From the NCBI GenBank assembly GCA_944470555.2, contig OX104127.1:130883113-130947112 (forward strand): 64,000 nucleotides of DNA, in the 5' to 3' direction. This document shows positions 33,613-44,690 of the stretch, piece after piece. Position numbers and translations under genes: made by a program. The stretch is from Heterobilharzia americana (lineage: Eukaryota > Platyhelminthes > Trematoda > Strigeidida > Schistosomatidae). The notes under the pieces are model-generated. The model had not been told where the DNA came from, did not search any database, and saw only the letters and a program-made list of their open reading frames with translations. Position 1 is the stretch's first letter. Every line of letters begins with the position of its first letter.

Positions 33613-35010
33613 CACTAGTTACTAGCCGGTCATAAGCTCGGAGGACAAAGAGGAAAGGTTGGGAAAAGCGTTAGCAACCCCACCCCGTAAAACCAATCCA
33701 ACCACCACAGAAACTTCAAAGCACAGACAAAATATGAAAATAAAAACATAATTATTCCTCACTGGAAGTGGAGAGACGAAATAACGACAGTTGGTGGAAG
33801 CCTTCAGGAAGCCAACTGTCCAATGTGTCTTCTCTTCTCTCGATCAAAGCTAAAGTAAACGTGGGGACATGCTGTCCACACATTTTTGAAGCTGGCTAGC
33901 TGAAAGGCTGCCAAGATTGAAAAGGAGGTGGTAAGGCATAGCATGGAGGTGGTAGGAATCAGAGAACGCAGGTGGAATGGAAGTGAACTCTCGGAACTGT
34001 CAACTGGAGAGGAGTCAATAATCTATTCCGATATTGTCACCCAGACGACAACCACAAGCACACCGAGTTTTTGAGTAGCTATCATGATGTCCCCAAGAGC
34101 ATCGAAGGCTCTCTCTCATACAGTGGGAACCAATCTCTTTCAGGATCATGACAGCAATGTTCAACTCAAAACGAAGGAAAGTCACAATCATTCAATGCTA
34201 CGCTACGCTATGTACCTACAAATAATGCAGAGCGAGCGAAAAAGGAGGAATTCCACAGATAACTGCAATCAACACTGGACAAGACCTCAGTTGGCGACCT
34301 CAAAATTCTAATGTGCGATATGAATGTCAAACTGCATGGAGTGGACAACACAGGTTGAGAAGTGATCATGGGTGGAGAAGCTATTTGTGAAATGATGAAC
34401 GAGAATTGAGAACTGTTTACAGACTTCTGAGCATTCAACCATTTGTTGATTTGAGGCAGTGTGTTCAAGCACCAGGATATCCATAAAGCGCAATGAATTT
34501 CACCAAACACCAGGACACACTACACTAAGAATCACATTGACTTCATCTCAATCTCAAAAGCGTGGAGACGCAGCCTACTTGATGTATATGGTTCAGAGAC
34601 TTGGCGAGTTACGAAAGGGATTTCCAACAAATTACAGACAGTCATCAACAACTGCCTGCGCTCGTTACTAATGCTCACATGACGAGAATAATAAGAATAA
34701 GCAACAAGGAACTCACCTCGGTTGGAAACGAACCAACCAAGAATCTATCACCAACAAATATGGAGAGGAAAGTGGAGGTGGATCGGGCATACACTGAGAA
34801 GGCCGACTGAGGACATCACGCGCCAGATAAGAAACGACGAGTTAGGCGTCCAGGGCGAGGTTGACATGGAGGATATCTGTGAGGAAGAAATGAGAGCTTG
34901 TGGGTTGTTGTAGAGCCAGGCTGAAAAGGCTGGAGAGAACAGAGTGGAATGGAGAGGTGCTACTGAAGCGGTATTTTCCAGTAGGAACATAAGAGACAAA
35001 TAATTATGGT
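33613..35010 (+). mobile_element. RTE-like non-LTR retrotransposon, internally deleted (copy 2)
   Basis: The first 960 bases (33613-34575) match the 5' part of copy 1 almost base for base, including the same in-frame stop in the endonuclease (33901-33903). The sequence then jumps near 34577-34590 from the endonuclease to the C-terminal region (TATGGTTCAGAGACTTGGCG), skipping about 1.8 kb that copy 1 has at about 18960-20770. It keeps the 68 bases (34023-34090) that copy 1 lacks. The 3' part reads RWIGHTLRRPTEDITRQ and QGEVDMEDICEEEM (34776-34910) and ends near ACATAAGAGACAAATAA. Both ends are retained and the middle is lost, which is not ordinary 5' truncation. Confidence 0.85.
33862..34560 (+). 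pseudogene. Endonuclease domain remnant of RTE-like copy 2
   Basis: Same reading as copy 1 (TWGHAVHTFLKLAS, stop, MEVVGIS). Here ESII continues into IYSDIVTQT and, after a shift, MMSPRASKALSHT, the expected next piece of an AP-endonuclease-like domain. Further pieces include LMCDMNVKLHG-like residues and SAFNHLL. Stops and shifts prevent expression. Confidence 0.75.
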
Positions 35011-37860
35011 AATATCAATATTAATACTTTTGTTGAATTTCAAGGAAGAATTAATTGTCATCTCTCGAAATTTTATGAGAGTCTGTAACAATCTCTGGAT
35101 CGGAAATGGAGGATAGGGAATCTCCAATGAAGCGAATTTTTATGAAATTAACTGATTTTTCCTTTTGGATTTCGTAAACAATATGTGATACAATTAAGAA
35201 CTATTCGGCTGAAGGATATGACTTGTTAGATACACCTCAAGGTGATTTGTAGACTCCGCTGAACAGACCAGAGTGACCAAAAACTGAGTGACTGTGTCAT
35301 TCATTTGAGGTTGAGCTCATCAGCGGTGTACCAAAAAAATTAGTTAACAGAGTTAAAGTGTTGAGATTAGTTGAATCTGGCTTACCAGTTCAGTGAAAGA
35401 TTTCTGCTGCAAATGCATTTCATAGATATTTTACAATTAGGGACAGTATGATCTTGAGATATGCGAAATTTGAGGATTCTTATGGTGATTTCAAGTTATG
35501 CACGTAGACACTCACCATAAAGATTTTCTTATCCCCACTTATAAAGGTGTCTAAGTTATCTCACAACCATATCTAAACTATTTCTTAGCCCAAGCTTGTT
35601 AGGAATATGCTGTTACATCGCATTCACTTTCTATCTCTATCTACCGATAAATGCGCTGCAGTTTTCGTAGTTACCTAATGATCTGTTGTAAAGTTACAAT
35701 CAGCATGCAGATAAGGGGAACTACTTATATATCTGCAAAAAAGATACCTAATTTAGGTTTTGAATGTAATAGGTGTTTGTGTCAAAAATTCATTTCTGAA
35801 CCTGCATTTTTTAAGAACACATAAGCGGTATGAAATCCCCACTTAGTACAATATGTTTTGTCGAATTGATACCAGGATATAGTCAACATCTGATTTAGAC
35901 TGTACATTTTAACTTATAAGAGTAAAAACATTCTGCTTATAACAACTTTTTTAATAGAATCCTGCTCAAAGTAAACATCCCTTATTATTTCAAAGAGGTT
36001 TTTTTTCTAAATTTACTTATTTTTCATATTAAAACTATTGTTCATCCAGGTCTTTCAAATGCTAATTTTGAATTATTGTCTCTTCTAATAATAATTCAGG
36101 TGAAGTGGAAACAATTGAGAGAAGCGATCATTAAGGATCAAGTGACAAAATGCTTTCTGACCATCATTTAAAAAGAATAAAGATTTGTATTGGACAATTT
36201 AGTTGCCTTTGTTCGTGATCAGAATAATTCATTCTTTGATTTAGAGTTTATACTTGTGTTTTTGTATGTATGCATACATATGAGCATTCAGTACATATAA
36301 ATGAAATATGATACAGTCACAATAAAGAATATTACACTTTGAATACTGTCTTCTTTGAACGAGATGGAAGTATAAAGGGGTGGGTGGAAAAATTGAATTC
36401 TTACAAAAAGTCAAAATTATTTTTTTTACGAAGGTCAGAATATTGAAAAAAAAACAGTGCTCATTAATTAATTGTATCTTTTTTGTTAAGAAAATCAGCA
36501 TGAAATGCAAATTGAGTGTCTTAATTTATTTTGTTTTGTTGTCTCTACGCTGAGCTTTCCAATGATGTGAAAAGAATGGGAACTTTAAGGAATCAACCTA
36601 TTTGAATACACACTTGACAGAGTCCAGGCTACTTTGAACAGGTGGCAGATATGGCAAAAAGATTTCGAAAATATATTGTTTCAAAAATCTTTAATGTCCT
36701 ACAAGAAAACTAGACGCCAAAACCAATAAGATTAATTATACAATATAGGGAATTGCTTTAAAATGAATGATTTCGACATATTTTTAATGCATTACTTTCA
36801 CCTATTGTTTGTGAAAACTTATTTTCACTACTGTCCATGATTCAGCGTTTTGCAGTTCTTGTCTGTTGTGCCCAATAGTAGGTTTTAAAATTCTGTCAAA
36901 CTAACGTAAGTTTAGGGATTTTGACAAACATTTTCCTTTTGCTAAATATCTCTCGTTATATCTTTGTCTTTATTGATTCAACACAACTAAATAGGTAGTT
37001 TGTGACATTATTTTCATAGAGGGGACTAGCATTGTTGAACCTGTTTTCCTAGAAACACATAATATTTTGTCGCTGACATTCTGAATGCAATATGACTGAA
37101 GTCATCTTACTTACTTACTACTGAAGTGTTGAAGGAAGAAATGTGTTACCAGTCTCTGGTTTACTAAAAGTTAATGTTCATAAACATGGACATATTCATA
37201 GTTCAAGAGTTTTACATTCTGATAAATTGGACACATGCAAACCGACATCGAATCTCGAATATGAAAGACGGGGATTCGAATCACTATACTTAATGGTAGA
37301 ATGTTATCAACACTAGTAACAGGAAATCAAATTAAAGTAAATAAAATGCTTGGGAGAAGAGCTAAGTTGTAGACAAATTTTAGAGAAAATGTTCAGACAT
37401 ACAAACTAAGAACTACTGTGAATGAAAAGAGATGAACGGACACTACAGAATCAGACAAAGTGTATTATAAAAGGTTTCCATTGCACTCTGAAACAGTGTA
37501 ATCAATCACCACTGGATAATACATTGTCGACAACATTTCGTGATTATTTGAATTAAGCATTTTGTACGATAATCAGGTCATACCATCACCCGAGGCGTAA
37601 ACACTGTGCTACGGAAATTTTCCCGGATTTATGTAGCTTTTAAAATGCAACAAAAGCAAATCATATATTGTAGTTGTCTAACGATGATCAAAAATATGTA
37701 TATCGCGAAAATCTTCTGTTAAAAGTACGGTTGATTAGCTTTCCTAAACTCTTCTTTATATGTGTGTTTTATGACTAAGTACTGTGTATATTATAATGTA
37801 CTTTTATAAAATGATTCAAAACTACACAGATACTATGACTGATACAAGAGTAAATTCTGG
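35011..37860. other. No recognisable gene or element
   Basis: AT-rich, with homopolymer runs of T and A around 36420-36480. No coding, box or repeat feature is recognised. The 89-codon minus-strand frame at 36241-36510 is rich in F, I and H and is not convincing. Confidence 0.5.
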
Positions 37861-38300
37861 CGATGAGTCCTCTGAGCAGGATGTTTAAATCGTGCAGCGT
37901 TAATTGTCAGTCTAGACAACATCATCAACATAAACTTCAGAAAGAAGTAAGCTTCAGGGTTTCGCTCAACAATTTATTTAGTAGACTGTCTGCGATTTAT
38001 TGTTTCTGTCAAGGTCTTACCACTGTCTCCATACTTATTTCGACCACTTCTCCTGTTGACGTGAACTTCAACTCTAGTGGTGTTTCTTATTGGCTAATAG
38101 ATTGGGTTAATGTCAAGATACATGTTGATTAGTGACTGAACTAAATGCCAAGCTACTTAACATTCTCTGGTCCTGATTGTATTTCCTCTATCAGGATTTT
38201 CTCAATTTCCTAGTCAAATTCATGTCTTACGTTTTTTGTAAGCGAGCAAGGATATGTCATGAATCCTCACTACTAGTTGATGTTCATGTAAAAGGATACG
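37861..38300 (+). repeat. Unclassified interspersed repeat, left member of a direct pair
   Basis: Matches 48185-48612 in the same orientation. The core 37994-38223 differs from 48303-48532 at only about seven positions, while the outer parts are roughly 70% alike. The core includes GATTTATTGTTTCTGTCAAG, CATACTTATTTCGACCACTT, ACGTGAACTTCAACTCTAGT and TTCTCTGGTCCTGATTGTAT. No ORF is conserved between the pair: the 89-codon frame here is not kept in the other member. Could be part of an LTR or a non-coding transposon segment. Confidence 0.75.
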
Positions 38301-40055
38301 AAGAGAATGAGCACTCTGTACAACAGTACTTTTCGCATTTTTGTTTTAAAGATAATGGTTGGTTTGTCTTATTTTGTCATTGCAACTTTTAGCGTGCATA
38401 ACATCTAGCAACGAGAGTTTGTGAGCTTTCAAGCTACAGCGATTCCAACGGGCTTCAGTAACTTAGTCGCCGTTTTGATGTTGTTCATCATGTAGGTTAG
38501 GACAGTCCGTTTGTTAGTTATTGAGGCTGACTTCTTTGTTGATGATGAATTATGCAAACATCTGATAAAGCTTGAATCACATCATCTAGTTCAGAATAAA
38601 AAACATCGAATCATCCTCTCGAACTTCAAGTATTCGCCGCCATCACAAAATTAAGTGATTAGATGTTAGTCCAATCTAACATGCATAAATAACTTCCTTT
38701 GTCATCAAATAAACTCATTTCCAATCCAAAAAAGTGCTTTCAATCCATGTTCAGTTCAATATCATACCACTATACTTTTGCCTAAAGTTTTCCTGGCTTC
38801 TCCAGGTAGTTCAAATTGCTCGAAGTATCACGATTATGTGTCATAGAATTCGTGAGACATAGAAAACAGGATTTATTGTCAAAGATGAACAAAGTTAACT
38901 AGTTAATTCTCCTGAGAATCCTTGTAGCCATATTAGATTTTTGATGGAATTCTGTGGCTGTTAAAGAATGTGCCAGATAGGATGGAATTTATCATTTCCA
39001 GTAGTTAGATGAATAATTATAACATTTCCAAAATACGCAGTATGAGTTATTTCATGGTACTTTAAAGTAATGAGCTACTATGAAATGAGGTGAGATATTA
39101 ATGATCCGGTGTTTGCTGACGTAGCTTGCTGACTGGGAGCAAAGATTCACGAAAATATTTTAATTTTCTTTATGAGCCAATAAATGTATTTTTACGATGT
39201 AGCTCACATCTGAATTAACATAAATTATCAATACATGAACATATGGAAACTAACAAGTTATGCCATTTCCTTTAATTGATATAAAAAACACACAATAATA
39301 TATTCTCTGTAGGAAACCTGTACGTCTTGCAAAATGCTATTGGTTAGCATAAGATAAAAACAGTTTTCTGCATTGTATGTTTCTCGATGAGAAGTTTAAT
39401 TCACTAAAAAACTGGAGGGATTTTCTTCCCGTTGTCTTACAGCCTTTTATTTCCATACAGAATTTTAACTCCAGTTCAAAAAAATGTTCATAATAGCATT
39501 TTTATAGTTTACTGCTGGCGTGTTTAATTTCTGCTATTAATTCATGCTGTTACGTACTTTAATGTAGTCGAACATGTGAAGTAAAAAACCTGTAATTAAT
39601 TTGGACATTACACATATTTCATGCTAGAATTAATTAATTTCCTAGCAAATAGCCTCTCCTACAAATATAGAACCTGTTATTCAATTAAATAAAAGAAAAG
39701 GTTGATCAACCAATACTGCTTAGTGATTGTTTTTTTTATTTTACACGTATTCGTCTAGAAATCTACATGCTTCTTTCTAATTTACAGGCGCATCAGTGTA
39801 GTGAACCCTTAGAACTGTTAAGGAAACTAGTGATTGTCTATGTCCAACTAAACAATCAGCGATGATCTTATTCTTCGAAAGAAGAAAATTATTTTTAACA
39901 AGACTTTCACTTTCCTACTGTTTGTTACGCTAGACCGAGGTGACTGTTATCTTTTAGCCTAAGTGCACTTATATGCACTCACTAGTACAGCTTAATAATA
40001 AATCTCAATTGGTCTTAAGATAAAATGAACAGCTAGGGATACCCATGCCTAAAAA
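38301..40055. other. No recognisable gene or element
   Basis: AT-rich. No coding, boxes or repeats are supportable. Weak similarity to the flank of the 48-kb repeat may extend to about 38.5 kb, but I could not establish it. Confidence 0.45.
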
Positions 40056-40059
40056 ATGG

Positions 40060-40215
40060 GTCACGCGATTCACTGACCTAATTGCTACTGAGATGTATAC
40101 TGGGTTCAAGTTACAGTAGAAACAGCACCACCCACTGGAATGTAAGGGAATTTAGCTAATGAATCGTATACTGGATAGGATGCAAGTTCATGATTACACA
40201 GCCAGCCACTTCTAA
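40060..40215 (+). mobile_element. Sm-alpha-like hammerhead SINE, strongly degenerate
   Basis: Head: GATTCACTGACCTAATTGC (A-box position) and CTGGGTTCAAGTTAC (B box, about 40101-40114). Hammerhead region: AGCTAATGAATCG, loop, AGGATGCAAG, then TGATTACACAGCCAGCCACTT, which follows the order CTGATGAG, stem, CGAAAC, helix, ACTGCTAGCCACT of the family. Both core boxes are mutated. Confidence 0.55.
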
Positions 40216-40589
40216 TCATGGAGCAAAACTGTCAGTTTGAAATGGTTAGCTACAGCTAGAATAAGTGCACTTGAAAATACGTACAGTGGTTCTCGATGCT
40301 AAAAATCTTCTCTAGGTGAACTCAGTTTGTTAGAGCTTTACAGTTTTGTGTACTTAAATAGCGCGAAACAAAATCCTGATACTTACTCATATTTGAAAAC
40401 TGTTGGATAAATAATAAAACTGAAGGTAATATGCACTAAGATAAGTTCCATGGATATCATTTTAAGATCTTGCTTCCCTAGGGTATCTAATCACCAGTTT
40501 GTTACATGTAATTTTCTGTTACTATACAGGATCAGAATGCCTGATTGCTGTTGACGCATGAGCTCCTATGCAGATCTCTCGATTCTGCC

Positions 40590-40748
40590 CAACTTGGTGA
40601 CTAGTAGTGGGATCCGTAATGTCTTCTTCGTCCTGTCTGGGACTCATCAGCTAGTATACCTGCACCTCATTGTTTGATATTTTTCCAGAAGAGACTCGAG
40701 CCCAGTAACCTCCGCTTCAAACACTGAAGCCTTATACACCAGATTAAT
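40590..40748 (-). mobile_element. Sm-alpha-like hammerhead SINE, complete layout
   Basis: On the minus strand: A-box-like TCTGGTGTATAAGG (about 40728-40742), B-box-like GGGCTCGAGTCTC (40691-40703), GTGCAGGTATACTAG, CTGATGAG (40643-40650), GTCC-CAGACA-GGAC stem-loop (40630-40643), CGAAG (GAAA expected) and ATCCCACTACTAG. First core box and helix II are perfect; the second box has G for the last A. The outer helix is weak. Confidence 0.75.
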
Positions 40749-40749
40749 T

Positions 40750-40845
40750 GAGTATGAGAATCAACTCTGGTGGACCAAAATCCTGCTGACAAGTCCTAAA
40801 TAGGAGGAAATGCATGTCCTAGGTTTAGTCTCTAGTTATCAAGAT
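40750..40845 (+). mobile_element. Sm-alpha-like hammerhead fragment, head-to-head with the minus copy
   Basis: Plus strand: ATCCTGCTGACAAG (CTGACAA at 40786-40792, one change from CTGANGA), stem TCCT-AAAT-AGGA (40794-40805), GGAAAT carrying the GAAA box, GCATGTC and CTAGGTTTAGTC. It adjoins the minus-strand copy at about 40749, giving a divergent pair. The tRNA-like head is reduced or absent. Confidence 0.65.
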
Positions 40846-40977
40846 AAGTACAACATAATGAAAATTCAGCAGTTAGATGTATCCGGATGAAAGCCTATCG
40901 GCAGATGACGAGAAACTCTAGCTTGATAGCAACATGGAATTAAAAGTATGAATCACCTACTGATACGTGGCTTTCAT

Positions 40978-41140
40978 GTCCCAGTGGTCTAGTGGATATC
41001 AGTTTAGTGCTTGAAGCGATTGGTACTGAGTTCCAGTCTCAATAAGAACACCATGACTAATTAGGATTCAGGTACATGCAGCTGACGAGTCCCAAATAGG
41101 ACATGGCCTGCGTCCTGGTTCCCATTGCTAGTCATCATGA
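40978..41140 (+). mobile_element. Sm-alpha-like hammerhead SINE, complete layout
   Basis: Head: A-box-like GTGGTCTAGTGG (40984-40995) and B-box-like GAGTTCCAGTCTC (41028-41040). Then GGTACATGCAG, CTGACGAG (41082-41089), GTCC-CAAATA-GGAC stem-loop (41089-41102), ATGGCC where GAAACG is expected, TGCGTCCTGGTTCCCATTGC. Everything matches the Sm-alpha order except the GAAA box, which is destroyed, so cleavage should be lost. Confidence 0.8.
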
Positions 41141-42560
41141 TGAATATGTAATATGTGCTTTAAAGTTCAAAGTAATATAACCTTTTTTTCTAGTAAGTAA
41201 TTGTTACATGGATCTTAATGAAATATGTCAAAATCATTTATCTATAAGTAGTTTTTCTGAGTGACTTAGCAGATTATGTCTAATCATGATATACAAAGAA
41301 TACTTATAAAATTGGAGATTTCATCATGCAGTATTTTTTATTATATTTAGAGGAAATAATTTGGCTTAAAAGTAGCTAAGATCTTTTTGGCTTATACACT
41401 TGTTAATTAATGGTTATTATATCTTGATATAAGAAATTCTTTGTTCAGTACAAGATTTCTTAAGAGCAGAGGTATGTCTATTCTATGTAGTGAAGGCAAC
41501 AGTTTTTACTCAGTACGTGTAACTTACTTAACTTTGTGATTTACTGTTTACTTGAAAGTATCAAGCCTACCACTTTTGTGAACAAATGTAAATCCATTCA
41601 TCAAGTCAATTAGAAATATTTAAATTTATTGGTTGCTTAGATATTTACTTGATATAAAGCTCAACCAAAAAGCTTTCGTGGAGATGAGGCATAATGAAAC
41701 AATTTTTGTAATTTAGCATAATTTTTTTAAGTACTTAAGGGAAGAGGAATTGATGCAAGTTAGTGAAAGACTTTCTAGTACTTTGTTAAGGGGCTGGTTG
41801 AAAAGATCGTATCGTTAAATCAGAATTTAGTTGAAATCTGTAAGCGTTATGTTCGTCTAGAAACTATATTTTCTTTTTCTGACAGAATGTACATAACTAT
41901 ATTACTTTATATTTTTATACTTACAGGTAGCTCAACTAGGCCGTGACGTTATTGTTTTCTATTCATTCATCTGTAATCACTAGTAAAATTTCTTGAATCT
42001 CTATAGTTACGCAGATCTTTTTTAAACGATGCGCAAATAAATTTTAAGGAACTGGAACTGTAGAACTCATATAATCAATTTTGAAATGAAAAGCTGGATG
42101 GTTTTTATGTTGTATTGAGGATCAAGTTTATTGAGAAAAGCATTTTACTCATAAGTCGCACAAAAAAGTTTCATATTGCTTTTCATGAATATTTTCCTAT
42201 TACGTGTTAGGTTTTCTATTAAAACGTCGTGTTAACTTGCGTATATAGGGAGAAGCTTATTGATTTTACTACTGATGGCTATCATGGCATTTATTTCCTA
42301 ACTGCTCTGCACAGTTTCATAGTGTCTTTCCCAGAATAATTTGGTAGCTAAAAACAGAGTTAAAGTAACGATATAGACTTTTCTTTTATGAGCTTAGTGT
42401 TACACTTCAGGAACTGGTTGAAACTTTTAAAAACTTTTCTTCTCAACATTATTTACATAAGCATCCATATCGGTACACTGTTTTTCTGCAAATCTGGATG
42501 ATAATGATGATAAGAACCCAGAAGGCAGCACAAAAATATGGACACTCAAAAAATAAAAGC
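41141..42560. other. No recognisable gene or element
   Basis: AT-rich sequence without recognised features. Confidence 0.5.
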
Positions 42561-43029
42561 GGGTCAGAAGCTTGGGAAAATAAAAGTTACCTCATACTGG
42601 AGGGCAAGATAGGTAGACAAACAAAGTGTAAACAAATATAAGTATATAAAAGGGGTTAAGAATAAGAAAGGGATAGAAAAAAAAAATTCAGTGATGAAGT
42701 TGCTAATTAACCATTCTCCTGCCGAGAAGAGATAAGCGGTGTACAAACTTCTTGTGTATGGAAAGACCAGGATTAGTAGCTCAACTTTCCATGGCTTCTG
42801 TTGTGCGTAAAAGACGAGTTTGAATACCTTTCGAAAGATGAGGTGGTATACAGCGAATAATCGTGAAAGCATTGTTCTTGTCTATCGAGTAACCACTATC
42901 GCCTACGTCACTGTCTTTGGGCGTTCATTCAGCATCGCAGAACACAGAAATTTGTTGCAGCCATACAAGAATTTTTTTCCTATTTCAAAAACTATTGGTT
43001 CTATACTCATTTTGCTGGATTAAATATAC
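42561..43029. other. Open on both strands, unrecognised
   Basis: A 102-codon minus frame (42564-42872), hydrophobic and low in charge, overlaps a 67-codon plus frame (42820-43023) with more balanced composition (YRVTTIAYVTVFGRSFSIAE). Neither has a start context, splice signals or recognised family. The less AT-rich patch at 42780-42960 may be old transposon sequence. It directly precedes the RTE-like fragment. Confidence 0.3.
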
Positions 43030-43715
43030 CAATCACCACGAACGGTAGAAACACAAAGGAAGTTGTCTTTTTCACCTGCCTAGCCTGGGAATCATCGTTT
43101 CAACTACAGGTGGCACAGACATAGATGAGAATGTCAAAACCAAGATCGTAAAAGCAAGACAGGCTTTCAATAATCTGAAATCAGTGTGGATATCTACTGC
43201 ACTCAGCACAAAGAACAAGATCTGGACTTTCAACACCAATTCAGTTGTCAGTGCTGCTATATGGTTCACAAACTTGGCGTGTCACGAAAAGCATTTCCAT
43301 CAAACTATAGACATTCATCAACACCTGCCGCCCACCCTCACTCGATACTGAAGATCAAACAGATGGCCAGAATAATAAGAATAAGCAGCAAGGAACTCTG
43401 GCCAGTCAATGAACCAACCAAGAACCTATCACCCAACAAATATGGAGAAGAAAGTGGAGATGGATTGGGCATATACTGAGAATACGGTTTGGGAACATCA
43501 CGTGCTAGGCCAGGCTTTCGAGTGGAATCCAAATGGGAAACGACGAGTTCGGCGTCTGAGGCGTGTGTGACATGGAGGAGATGGTGTGCAGAATAAATGA
43601 AAGCTTGTGAGCAGTCATGGGGCGAGGTTCAAAAGTTTGCAGACAACAGAGTGTAATGGAGGCGTTCTACTGAAGCCTTATGTTCTACTATGAACCCAAA
43701 GGAAAATTAATACTA
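43030..43715 (+). mobile_element. RTE-like non-LTR retrotransposon, 5'-truncated 3' fragment (copy 4)
   Basis: Begins at ACCAATCACCACGAACGG, the equivalent of the region just before AYLGS in copy 1, and runs to the 3' end (TATGAACCCAAAGG, then TTAATACTAATAATA). It carries pieces for TGGTDIDENVKTKIVKARQA, a WFTNLAC-like segment (in place of YGSETW), RWRWIGHIL-like residues and NGKRRVRR. Frameshifted throughout. In the 3' half it is closer in wording to copy 5 (8.9 kb) than to copies 1 and 2, for example ACTCGATACTGAA and the AGGCTTTCGAGTGGAATCC segment, which copies 1 and 2 lack. Confidence 0.82.
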
Positions 43716-44225
43716 ATAATATAAGTCTGACTTGTTCGCCTAGAGATATGACTGTAAGCTCAGTTTTGTCAAGCTATTGAAATACATCCCTAAATGCTTC
43801 TGATTCACTTTACTATTTCATCTTAGTATTCGCACTAATGTTTGCTTACTGTTTTGCATGAATGCTTGATTCACTAATGCTAATCGACGATACAATTTCG
43901 AATACAATTAACTAAGATTAACTAATGTTCCATACTTAATGGAAACATTTCTAACAAAGTAATGCTTAAACGAGTCAAGGTAAATCAGCTCTCTCGATTA
44001 GTTATAAATATTCTTTTCTGAATAATGTTGTTTATGGGTGTCTGTCTATTCTAGCATCATCATTACTAATACTAAAATGAATTATTTTATTACTCTCAAA
44101 ACTTTTCACAGATAGTGTGGTTAGAGTATGTTAATTCATCTTATCACTGGCACAGATGGTTTGTAATATTCTGAATTGAAAATAAAACTATCGGAAGGAT
44201 CCTATAAATAATGTAATAATGATGG

Positions 44226-44396
44226 ATAGTGGTTAACAGTAGAGTACAGCATGCACGTTGTGCCCTGTTTGGGACTCGTCAGCTGATTGTTCCTGCCTTC
44301 CAGTTAGTGATGTTGTTCTCACTAGGACTCGAACTCGGAATTGATTGCTTCAAACACCAGAGCGTCATTCACTAAACCACTGAGTTACGATAGCCA
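44226..44396 (-). mobile_element. Sm-alpha-like hammerhead SINE, complete layout with good B box
   Basis: On the minus strand: A-box-like ACTCAGTGGTTTAGTG (about 44368-44383), B box GAGTTCGAGTCC (44324-44335, close to the consensus), CTGACGAG (44275-44282), GTCC-CAAACA-GGGC stem-loop, then ACAACG where GAAACG is expected, and CTACTGTTAACCACT at the 3' end. The best preserved Pol III head in the window. The GAAA box is mutated. Confidence 0.8.
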
Positions 44397-44544
44397 CTTC
44401 TTGTGTGACAGGTATAATTTTAATTTTGTTGCTCGTATTATCTCGTCAATGATTGGTCCAAATTGATCAGCCTCTATTGACTCGAGGGATCCTGCGCGGA
44501 TGTCTAGATATTGCCTGTGTTCGAGTTATCTATATTAATCATCA

Positions 44545-44690
44545 AAAGTGGTTAGCAGTGGAATTCAGGAAGCACGTTTCGTCCCTTTTTATACTCTTCA
44601 GACGGATATACCTGCTCATTCTCATAGAAACCTGTAGGCCGACAGAGATTGATTAATTTGGTCCACTCGACAGCGGGGTAACACAGGCAA
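44545..44690 (-). mobile_element. Sm-alpha-like hammerhead SINE with intact second core box
   Basis: On the minus strand: a decayed tRNA-like head (about 44690-44625), GAGCAGGTATATCCGT, CTGAAGAG (44594-44601, A for N-position-type change), a weak stem, GACGAAAC (44576-44583), GTGCTTC in place of GCGCGTC, CTGAATTCCACTGCTAACCAC. Conserved second box and tail; the cleavage triplet is altered (TTC for GTC). Confidence 0.7.

Noticed and set aside
42564..42872. 102-codon minus-strand open frame
   Set aside because: Hydrophobic, T-rich codons (F, L, Y), no family and no splice or start context; most likely chance in AT-rich DNA.
44320..44390. Candidate tRNA gene
   Set aside because: A and B boxes are good, but no acceptor stem or cloverleaf can be drawn, and a hammerhead-type body follows; it is the head of a SINE.
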